DNA of 64,000 nucleotides, taken from contig NZ_CP156082.1 in assembly GCF_039830145.1 (NCBI RefSeq), positions 2,976,983 to 3,040,982 on the forward strand, read 5' to 3'. The notes beneath the pieces are model-generated. The model had not been told where the DNA came from, did no database searches, and was given only the letters and a program-made list of their open reading frames with translations. This DNA is from Croceibacterium sp. TMG7-5b_MA50 (GTDB lineage: Bacteria > Pseudomonadota > Alphaproteobacteria > Sphingomonadales > Sphingomonadaceae). Shown here piece after piece: positions 44,552 through 51,752 of the stretch. Position 1 is the stretch's first letter; each line of letters begins with the position of its first letter. Both the position numbers and the translations under genes were made by a program.

Positions 44552-44814
44552 CCGCCTTTGTTGCTGTTCTCGGCATCATGCTGGCTGTCGCACTGTGCCT
44601 GGCGGGTTGGCGCATGGTGCGTGGCCCAAGCTTCGCCGACCGCTTCGTGGCGCTGGACATGCTTACGGCAGTGGCCGTAGGCTTTGCCGCACTGACGGCG
44701 CTGACCACCGGTCGTGGCGCGTTCCTGGACATCGCGCTGGGGGTAGCGCTGATCAACTTCATCGCGACAGCGGGCTTTTCGGTGTTCCTTGAACGCAAGC
44801 GGAAGGGGGCCTGA
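44548..44814 (+). CDS. mrpF: Mrp Na+/H+ antiporter subunit F
   Basis: An 88-residue protein with three helices. RMVRGPSFADRFVALDML is the MrpF fingerprint, followed by FLDIALGVALINFIATAGFS. The ATG overlaps mrpE as ATGA. Confidence 0.93.
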   Translation: MTAFVAVLGIMLAVALCLAGWRMVRGPSFADRFVALDMLTAVAVGFAALTALTTGRGAFLDIALGVALINFIATAGFSVFLERKRKGA

Positions 44815-44816
44815 AC

Positions 44817-45173
44817 ATGCTGGCGATGGTACTGCAGGGTCTGGGCGCGGCGTTCCTGCTGATTGCCGCGATCGGCGTCATCCGCCTGCCCGACCCGTTG
44901 CAGCGCATGCACAGCGCGACGAAGGCGGGCACGCTCGGCACCGCATTGCTGCTCGTGGGTGTGATGGCATCGGGGCAGGTGGACCGCAGTTCGACCGCTT
45001 GGCTGGCAATCATCTTCCTGCTTGTGACCTTGCCGCTGGGCGCGCAATTGCTGGCCCGCGGCACCTATCTGTCGGGAACGCGGCTGCAGGGGCTGGAGGA
45101 CGATCCGCTGGCGGACGAGCTTGGCGACGTGCGCGACCAGCGGCATGACCATGCCGGTCGTGACCTCGGCTGA
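44817..45173 (+). CDS. mrpG: Mrp Na+/H+ antiporter subunit G
   Basis: A 118-residue, three-helix protein. GVIRLPDPLQRMHSATKAGTLG is the conserved MrpG motif. The last 25 residues are a charged, His/Asp-rich tail (DDPLADELGDVRDQRHDHAG) facing the cytoplasm. The start is two bases after mrpF, completing the operon in the order A(B)-C-D-E-F-G. Confidence 0.93.
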   Translation: MLAMVLQGLGAAFLLIAAIGVIRLPDPLQRMHSATKAGTLGTALLLVGVMASGQVDRSSTAWLAIIFLLVTLPLGAQLLARGTYLSGTRLQGLEDDPLADELGDVRDQRHDHAGRDLG

Positions 45174-45237
45174 GCTTGACTCGGCACCCGCAGGTGTCGC
45201 CTGAAACCGTTATCCAACCCCTTTGTTCGATTGTGAC

Positions 45238-46365
45238 ATGATGCTCGGCTTTCTTCCCCGCCGCCTCGCGATCCTGCCCTGGAAGGTCATCTTCGCGATC
45301 ACGGGCCTCAGCCTGTTCGGGACAGCCGTGCTGTATTCCGCCGCCGGTGCGTCGATGCAGCCATGGGCCACGGCCCACCTCATGCAGTTCGCCGTGTTCC
45401 TGGTGCTGGCGCTGGCGGTGCGGATGATGGGGCTCAATCTGCTGCGGCAGGTGGCGCTGCCCGCCTACGGTGCCTGCCTGTTCCTGCTGCTGCTGGTGGA
45501 GATCATCGGGCAGGTCGGCGGCGGCAGCCAGCGCTGGCTGTCGCTGGGGCCGCTGACGATCCAGCCGTCCGAGCTGATGAAGCTGTCCATCATCATGGCG
45601 CTCGCCCGGTTCTACGAGATGCTGCCCGCGGCGGAGACGGCGAACTGGAAGGCGACGGGTCTGGCCGCCGCGATCATGGGCGCGCCTGCCGTGCTGGTGC
45701 TGGTGCAGCCCGATCTCGACACGGCGCTGGTCCTGATAGTCGCGGGTGCGGTCGTGATGTTCCTGGCCGGTGCGCCGCTGCGCCTGTTCATGCTGGCGGG
45801 CGGGGCTGCGGCGGTTCTGGCGCCGCTGGCATATTTCTTCGTTCTCCAGCCATATCAGCAGGTGCGTCTGATCAGCTTCATCGATCCTGAATCCGACCCG
45901 CTGGGCGCCGGCTACCACGTCATCCAGTCCAAGATCGCGATCGGTTCGGGCGGCATCTTCGGCAAGGGTTTCCTGAAGGGAACGCAGGGACAGCTGCAAT
46001 ACCTGCCCGAACATCACACCGACCTCGTCTTCGCCACCCTGTTCGAGGAATGGGGCCTGTTCATTGGACTGGGGCTGCTGGCGCTGTATCTGTGGCTGTT
46101 CCACTGGGGCTACCGCACGGCGCGCAGGTCCACTTCCCGCTTCGGCAAGCTGCTGGCCGCCGGAGTCACGACGACCGTGTTCTTCTACGTCGCGATGAAC
46201 ATGCTGACCGCGACCGGGGTCACGCCGGTCATGGGCATCCCGCTGCCGTTCATCAGCCACGGCGGTTCGGCCATGATGACGATCATGCTGGCCTTCGGCC
46301 TCATCATGACGGTCGAGCGGGAAGAACTGCGCCTGCATGACGAGCGCGAGCAGTTCCGTCTGTGA
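45238..46365 (+). CDS. rodA: RodA/FtsW-family peptidoglycan glycosyltransferase (RodA-like)
   Basis: A 375-residue SEDS protein with about ten transmembrane helices. SEDS landmarks are LGPLTIQPSELMKLSIIMAL, VLVQPDLDTALVL with the essential Asp, GFLKGTQGQLQYLPEHHTDLVFA-like residues around 45975-46035, and GIPLPFISHGGSAMM. The Q-L-Q-Y-L-P-E and G-I-P-L-P-F-I-S-H forms favour RodA (elongation) over FtsW. It polymerises lipid II glycan chains, normally with PBP2. Here it lacks its usual mreBCD/PBP2 neighbours and follows the Mrp operon by 64 bp. Two adjacent ATGs (45238, 45241) are equally possible starts. It converges with the MFS gene over a 10-bp gap. Confidence 0.9.
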   Translation: MMLGFLPRRLAILPWKVIFAITGLSLFGTAVLYSAAGASMQPWATAHLMQFAVFLVLALAVRMMGLNLLRQVALPAYGACLFLLLLVEIIGQVGGGSQRWLSLGPLTIQPSELMKLSIIMALARFYEMLPAAETANWKATGLAAAIMGAPAVLVLVQPDLDTALVLIVAGAVVMFLAGAPLRLFMLAGGAAAVLAPLAYFFVLQPYQQVRLISFIDPESDPLGAGYHVIQSKIAIGSGGIFGKGFLKGTQGQLQYLPEHHTDLVFATLFEEWGLFIGLGLLALYLWLFHWGYRTARRSTSRFGKLLAAGVTTTVFFYVAMNMLTATGVTPVMGIPLPFISHGGSAMMTIMLAFGLIMTVEREELRLHDEREQFRL

Positions 46366-46375
46366 CCCGGTCCTG

Positions 46376-47710
46376 TCAGGAGGCGGGCGCGCCGGCCGGC
46401 AGGTCCGGCATGTCGGCGCTCGTGTCGTGGTCTGGCGTGATCGGCCGGCGTACCCCGAACAGGTAGACGAAGGCCGACGCCGTAACGACCGCAGCCCCGA
46501 TAGCCAGCGCCGGGACGAAGCTGCCGCTGGCATCGACGACGAAGCCGGTCACGATCGGGGCCAGCGCGCCGCCGATGAAACCGCCGAAATTCTGCAGCCC
46601 GCCGAGGGAGGCGACCTGACGGGATGGGGCCACCGCGGACACCAGCGCCCATGATCCCACGCTGGCGACATTGGCCAGGAACACCGCGGCCGAGATGCAG
46701 GCGAGGGCCACGGCGTTGCTGGCCACCAGCGCGCCCGGCAGGGTGAAGGCGGCCATGCCGAACATCGCCGCCACGACCAGGTATTTGCGTCCGAGCAGGA
46801 CGGAACCCGTGCGGCGCACCAGCCAGTCCGACAGCCAACCGGCGACAAGGCAGCCGATGAACCCGCAGAAGAACGGCACAAAGGCGGCGAAGCCCGACTT
46901 GATCGTGTCCATGCCGCGTTCGATCTGCAGATAGCTGGGCAGCCAGGTCAGATAGAGCCAGTTGAGGTAGACCGACCCGAAGAAGCCCAGGATCATGGCC
47001 CAGGTGGTGCCATGGCGGAACAGCGCGCCCCATTCCGCCAATGCCGGCTTGCGCGGACCATCGGCAGCGCCGTCATCGATGTAAGCGCGTTCTTCCGGCA
47101 GCAGGGCCACGTCGGCAGGGTTGCGGTACATGACCCACCAGATCGCGGCCACGAAGAAGCCGGCGATGCCCAGCACCACGAACATTTCCCGCCAGCCCCA
47201 GGCGATGATGATGAGGCTGAGCAGCGGCGGCGCCAGTGCGGTGCCGAGTGGGGAGGCGGCGTTGAAGATGCCGGTCGGCATGCCGCGCCGGTCGCGCGGG
47301 AACCAGTCGCTGACCACCCGCGCGGCGGCGGGATATTGCGGCGATTCGCCGACGCCCAGCACAACGCGCGCGCCGATGAACGCGCCGAAGCTGCGCACCA
47401 GTCCGCAGGCTGCCTGCGCGACCGACCACACGATGATGCCGATCGCCAGCACCACGCGCGGACGGAACCGGTCGATCACCCCGCCGATCGGCAATTGCGC
47501 CACGGCGTAGCTCCACGAGAAGGCCGACAGCAGGATCCCCATCTGCCCCAGCGTCAGCTGCATCTCTTCCCGAATGGCGCCGTTGGCGATCGAAAGCGCG
47601 CTGCGATCGAGATAATTGAGCGTACCTGTCAGCACCAGCAAGGCGAGGCCCGTCACCTGAAGGCGCCGGAGGCGGGCAGTATGGGCGGCGGGGGAACGGG
47701 GTGTGATCAC
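46376..47710 (-). CDS. MFS transporter of the anion:cation symporter (ACS) family
   Basis: A 444-residue permease with about 12 transmembrane helices. Typical segments are TLNYLDRSALSIANGAIREE (helix 1), FIGARVVLGVGESPQYPAAARVV and WFPRDRRGMPTGIFNAASPLG, as in hexuronate, glucarate and galactonate symporters. The GTG start overlaps the rhamnosidase stop as GTGA, and it ends the operon DapA-like, GH78, MFS. It probably takes a monosaccharide or sugar acid from the periplasm into the cytoplasm for the catabolic enzymes nearby. Substrate not proven. Confidence 0.9.
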   Translation of the reverse strand: MITPRSPAAHTARLRRLQVTGLALLVLTGTLNYLDRSALSIANGAIREEMQLTLGQMGILLSAFSWSYAVAQLPIGGVIDRFRPRVVLAIGIIVWSVAQAACGLVRSFGAFIGARVVLGVGESPQYPAAARVVSDWFPRDRRGMPTGIFNAASPLGTALAPPLLSLIIIAWGWREMFVVLGIAGFFVAAIWWVMYRNPADVALLPEERAYIDDGAADGPRKPALAEWGALFRHGTTWAMILGFFGSVYLNWLYLTWLPSYLQIERGMDTIKSGFAAFVPFFCGFIGCLVAGWLSDWLVRRTGSVLLGRKYLVVAAMFGMAAFTLPGALVASNAVALACISAAVFLANVASVGSWALVSAVAPSRQVASLGGLQNFGGFIGGALAPIVTGFVVDASGSFVPALAIGAAVVTASAFVYLFGVRRPITPDHDTSADMPDLPAGAPAS

Positions 47711-50565
47711 CTGGGCAATCCTTCGAACGGAGCGGTGAAGCGGTACTGGCCCGAACCCACCACCAGCCGCAGGCCCGCTGCCTCGGCGCTGACAGGTCGG
47801 ATGCCCGGTGCCCCGCGCAGACGGCGGCCACCCTCGCGAACCGCGTCGGGCGTGGCGGTGGGCACGATCACCGTCGCCTCGACCCCGGGCGGGACCAGCA
47901 CGTCCATGGTCAGCAGCCCGCCGGCACGCTGCCATGCGCTGCGCACCTCGCCATGGATGGTGCGCAGGCTGGCGGTGGCGGAGGTCACGTCCCCGACCGG
48001 GCGTGGGGCGATCGTTATCGCACCGGCATCCCGGCGGCTGAAATCCACCTGAATCCCGCCCAGATACCCGAACAGCCAGCCCTCTCCGTGGCCCAGCATG
48101 AAGTGGTTGTTCGACTTGGTCGGATCGGCGTCCCACGCCTCCGTCAGCGCAGTCGCGCCGCGCGCGATCTGGTAGCCGTAGCTGGGGCTCTCCGTAACCG
48201 ACATCATGTCGAACAGCACATCGTCGCGCCCATAGTGCGCCAGCGCGCGCACGACGTAGTGGAAGCCGACATCGCCCGCGGTCACCGCATTGGCGTTGGC
48301 CCGAACCGCCTCAACCAAGGCATCCAGCACCGCTGGTTCCCGGCCAGCCGGGACCATACCCAGCGCCAGCGGCATGGCGCAGGCTGTCTGGCTGCCCCGG
48401 TCGTAGCTGTTGCGCGCCGAATTGAAGAACCGCCGGTTGAACGCGACGAGCACACGTCGCGCCTGATCGGCAAAGGCCTGCGCATCCGCCGTATTGCCGA
48501 ACAGTTCGGCAATGCGCGCGGTTGTCACCAGCGCCTGGTACCAGGTAGCCGACCCGGTCAGCGCGCGGTTCGTCAATTGCGAGGCGCCAAGGCTGCCGGG
48601 GCCGACATCGTACCAATCGCCCAGTCCAAAATCGACAAGGTCGCCTTCCGCCCGTCCGGCCAGGTAGTCGAGGTAGCGGCGCATCGCGGGGTAGCCGGTG
48701 GCAAGCGGCTGCGGATCGCCGTAGCTCTGATACGCCGCCCATGACGCCAGGATCACCGCCGCGCCCCATTCGGGCGAGTTGCGGGCATCAAGATCCCGGC
48801 CCTGCGCATCCAGGAACGCAACATATTCGGGCGCGATGCCGGGCACCATGCCATCGGCTCGCTGCGTGTCGTTGATGTCGTCGACCAGCTTTTCGTACAA
48901 TGCCGCGCTGTCGCGATTGTACATGATGGTCGCGGCATTGAGGTGTGTCTGTTCCAGCCAGGCCAGCTTTTCGCGGTGCGGGCAGTCGGTCAGGATGCTG
49001 AAGGAATTGCTGACCACGGCCCGCTCGATCAGCGAATGGATCTGGTTGAACAGTGGCTTGCTGCAATCGAAGGTGCCGACCCGCGGCAGGTCCGAAAACA
49101 GGAACTCGCCCTGGATCGTCATCACCTGCGGTATTTCGGCTCCGCCGCCCGTCGGTATTGCGCCTTCGACTTGGATGTAGCGGAAGCCGTGATAGGTGAA
49201 GCGCGGCACGAACCGCTCCTCCCCCGACCCCGCCAGAGTGTATTCGTAAGTGACCCAGCGGCCCGGCCCGGCATTGAAGCTGCGCTGGAACACCAGCCCG
49301 TCCGGCCCCAGCACCTCCGCCGGGGTGAACCGCACCTTCATGCCGGCAGGCCCGCGCACGACGATATGTGGCCGGCCGGAGAAGTTCTGGCCGAGATCGT
49401 AGATGAAGATGCCGGGCTTCGCCTCCGTCACGGCAATCGTCGTGAAGCGTTCGTGGACGATTACCGGCGGGACGGCCTGGGCCTTCAACCGTCCCGCCGG
49501 GGCGCCGGCCGGCAGCACTGGCGTCCAGCCGGCAACAGAAGCGCCCGGCAGGTCCCAACCGACCTGTTCGCGCCGGGCGTCGACATCTTCCCCGCCATAC
49601 ATGGAGGAGAACAGGATGGGTCCGTCGCTCGTCTCCCACTCGGCGTCGCTGGCGAGATGGCTGGTGGTGCCGTCCGGGCGGAGGAGCGTCATCTGCAGCA
49701 GCAGCTTGGGCTTGCCGTAGCTGTCGACGAATTTGGACTTGCGGTCCGCCTTGCGTTCAACGTTGAACATGCCGTTGCCCAGCATCACGCCCAGCATGTT
49801 GTCGCCCGGCTGCAGCAGGTCGGTGACGTCATACGTCGAATAGAGAACAGTCCGATTGTATTCGGTCCAGCCGGGATTGAGCACGCTGGTCGTGACCGCG
49901 TGGCCGTTCACCGTCAGCTCGAAATGGCCCATTCCGGCGAGCGAGATGATCGCCCGCGCCGGTCTGTCCGGCAGGATGAAGCGGCGGCGCAGGAGCGGCA
50001 GCACCGTCTCCTCCGTCGACAACGGCCCATCGGGGCTTCGGCCACGGAAATGCGCCGGCACCACTCGGTCGGGTCTGGCGGCGATCCATTGTCCACGCCA
50101 GTCCGACGGGGCGAGCAGACCGGTGGCGAAGGTCGCGGGCGTGCTCCAGCGCGTGGTGCCCGCCTGATCGATGGTCCCGACCATCCAGTGATAAGGCGTG
50201 TGCGATGTCAGCGGCAGCGGGTCGTCCGGTTGCGCCCGCGGCAGGCGGGTCACCAAGTCGCCGCTGTCCCACACATCACCTTGTCGCTGCAGCAGCAGAT
50301 CAGGCGTGCTGGCCACCAGCACGCGCATCCGCGCGGCATGCTGCCCGCGCCGATCACCCGCAGCCGCCAGTTCCCAGCAGAAGCGTGGCCGCAACGTATC
50401 GATACCCAGCGGATCGAACAGCCACTCGCACCGCAATCGTTGCGCCGAGAGGCCGCCGGACTCGTCCGCCTGTTGCGCCCGTACCGCCAGCGGGGTGACG
50501 GCCAGCGTGCCGCCGACCAGCGCCATGGCCTGCCGGCGGTCGACGAGCGGGACGATCCCTTTCAC
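47707..50565 (-). CDS. GH78 alpha-L-rhamnosidase
   Basis: A 952-residue exported enzyme. The N-terminus VDRRQAMALVGGTLAVTPLA is Tat-like, with cleavage after VRAQ. N-terminal beta-sandwich domains contain SLAGMGHFELTVNGHAV and NPGWTEYNRTVLYSTYDVT, which is characteristic of bacterial rhamnosidases. The (alpha/alpha)6 catalytic domain has TDCPHREKLAWLEQTHLN (the D-C-P-x-R-E block), GVSEW-like SPEWGAAVILASW and FGLGDWYD. A C-terminal sandwich includes the typical rhamnosidase end region. It releases L-rhamnose from rhamnogalacturonan, flavonoid glycosides or gums. The start GTG overlaps the stop of the DapA-like gene as GTGA; a longer open frame upstream would run into that gene. Confidence 0.9.
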   Translation of the reverse strand: MKGIVPLVDRRQAMALVGGTLAVTPLAVRAQQADESGGLSAQRLRCEWLFDPLGIDTLRPRFCWELAAAGDRRGQHAARMRVLVASTPDLLLQRQGDVWDSGDLVTRLPRAQPDDPLPLTSHTPYHWMVGTIDQAGTTRWSTPATFATGLLAPSDWRGQWIAARPDRVVPAHFRGRSPDGPLSTEETVLPLLRRRFILPDRPARAIISLAGMGHFELTVNGHAVTTSVLNPGWTEYNRTVLYSTYDVTDLLQPGDNMLGVMLGNGMFNVERKADRKSKFVDSYGKPKLLLQMTLLRPDGTTSHLASDAEWETSDGPILFSSMYGGEDVDARREQVGWDLPGASVAGWTPVLPAGAPAGRLKAQAVPPVIVHERFTTIAVTEAKPGIFIYDLGQNFSGRPHIVVRGPAGMKVRFTPAEVLGPDGLVFQRSFNAGPGRWVTYEYTLAGSGEERFVPRFTYHGFRYIQVEGAIPTGGGAEIPQVMTIQGEFLFSDLPRVGTFDCSKPLFNQIHSLIERAVVSNSFSILTDCPHREKLAWLEQTHLNAATIMYNRDSAALYEKLVDDINDTQRADGMVPGIAPEYVAFLDAQGRDLDARNSPEWGAAVILASWAAYQSYGDPQPLATGYPAMRRYLDYLAGRAEGDLVDFGLGDWYDVGPGSLGASQLTNRALTGSATWYQALVTTARIAELFGNTADAQAFADQARRVLVAFNRRFFNSARNSYDRGSQTACAMPLALGMVPAGREPAVLDALVEAVRANANAVTAGDVGFHYVVRALAHYGRDDVLFDMMSVTESPSYGYQIARGATALTEAWDADPTKSNNHFMLGHGEGWLFGYLGGIQVDFSRRDAGAITIAPRPVGDVTSATASLRTIHGEVRSAWQRAGGLLTMDVLVPPGVEATVIVPTATPDAVREGGRRLRGAPGIRPVSAEAAGLRLVVGSGQYRFTAPFEGLPR

Positions 50566-51512
50566 GCGGCGGCGCGCGACGCGGTCTTGGTAGCGGCGAT
50601 CCTGGCGCGCGCGTTCCCGATCGCGGCGACGATGTTGTCGAGCAGGGGATCGATTGCCCACACCTGTTCGCGCACGTCGCCCGGCAAGGATCGTGTATGG
50701 GTGGAGGCGAAGGTGCCGATCCGCTGATGGTACAGCTTGGCGATGGTGGGATAGCCGAACGCCTCGCACATGGAGCCGAGCGCCAGCATTGGCGCGATCT
50801 CCGCCGCGATGTCGGGCTGCGCCTCCCCATGGTCGAGCAGCCAGCGATAGAGGTCGGGCGCGAAATTGGCGAAGATGCCGCAGAAGCCGCGCGCACCCGC
50901 CTTCATCGCGTCGAAAGCGATGGCGGCATTGGCGTTGCTGATCGCCAGCGGCGTGCCGGCGACGATATCCAACCGGCGACGGATGGTCGGCAGGTCGCAG
51001 GACACGTCCTTCAGCAGCACGAAGCGGCCGGTCTGCGCGAAGTGGCGCAGCTCCTCGTCAGTCAGCAGACGACGGGCAGGGCGCGGGCATTCGTAGAAGC
51101 CCAGCGGCAGGTCGGCCGGCACCTCGCCCATCAGCCGCTCCGCCCGCTCGATCAGCGTACCGGGAGTGCCAGGCGTTTCCAGCCGGTTGGTGATCAGGAT
51201 CAGCGCATCGGCGCCGATATCCGCCACGGCGCGCAGATCGGCCGCTTGTCCGGCATGATCATCCGACACGTGGCCCGACACCACGACCGGGATACGGCCG
51301 CGTGTCGCATCGACGACGATACGCGCGACCTCCCGCCGCTCGTCACGGTCGAGGAAGAACATCTCGCTCGACAGGCAGACCGCGAACAATGCGCTGGCGC
51401 CATGGTCGATGTACCACTCGACCAGTCGCTCCAGCCCCTCGCGGTCGACCTGTCCCGCGTCGGTGAACGGCGTGATCATCACCGGGATCACGCCATTGGT
51501 CGGGCTGCCCAT
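50562..51512 (-). CDS. DapA/DHDPS-superfamily aldolase or dehydratase
   Basis: A 316-residue (beta/alpha)8 enzyme. The Schiff-base Lys is K168 in FVLLKDVS and the partner Tyr is Y140 in GFYECPRP. Substrate-binding residues are not those of true dihydrodipicolinate synthase: the early motif is VCLSSEMFFLD instead of G-T-T-G-E. It more likely cleaves or dehydrates a 2-keto-3-deoxy sugar acid. The family includes KDG, KDGal and L-2-keto-3-deoxyfuconate aldolases. AGGAGGG sits six bases before the ATG. It heads the operon with GH78 and MFS, divergent from the receptor. Confidence 0.85.
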   Translation of the reverse strand: MGSPTNGVIPVMITPFTDAGQVDREGLERLVEWYIDHGASALFAVCLSSEMFFLDRDERREVARIVVDATRGRIPVVVSGHVSDDHAGQAADLRAVADIGADALILITNRLETPGTPGTLIERAERLMGEVPADLPLGFYECPRPARRLLTDEELRHFAQTGRFVLLKDVSCDLPTIRRRLDIVAGTPLAISNANAAIAFDAMKAGARGFCGIFANFAPDLYRWLLDHGEAQPDIAAEIAPMLALGSMCEAFGYPTIAKLYHQRIGTFASTHTRSLPGDVREQVWAIDPLLDNIVAAIGNARARIAATKTASRAAA

Positions 51513-51634
51513 CCTCTTCCCTCCTGCCTGTTCCGCAGGGTTCTGGCCGCGCAAGTCATGCCCGCTGCGCCGTACCCTGTCAGTCAGCTATTGCCGCATA
51601 TCAGCAGATGAACCGGCCCGGCACAAGGTCATTC

Positions 51635-51650
51635 TGACAGGATGCTGTCA
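51635..51650. promoter_or_regulatory. Inverted repeat in the divergent promoter of the deoxysugar locus
   Basis: TGACAG-GATG-CTGTCA is a perfect 6-bp-arm inverted repeat, between the DapA-like gene (start 51512) and the receptor gene (51753). TGACAGGATGC recurs at 51692-51702, and CTGTCA also occurs near 51577. It is a candidate operator controlling both directions. Confidence 0.4.
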
Positions 51651-51752
51651 TTTCTCTTGTAAGTCACTGCGCATGTAGATTACAGGTTAGGTGACAGGAT
51701 GCCACTGGCGCCGAAAGGCGGAACAAGGCGGCACAAAGTCAGGGAGACAGGC

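Noticed and set aside
50562..51512. True dihydrodipicolinate synthase (lysine pathway)
   Set aside because: The substrate-binding motif after the first strands is changed and the gene sits in a glycan operon.
51645..51662. Pho box (CTGTCAT direct repeats) before the receptor
   Set aside because: The first half CTGTCAT is perfect, but the second half (CTTGTAA) matches at only three of seven positions, and the locus is sugar-related.
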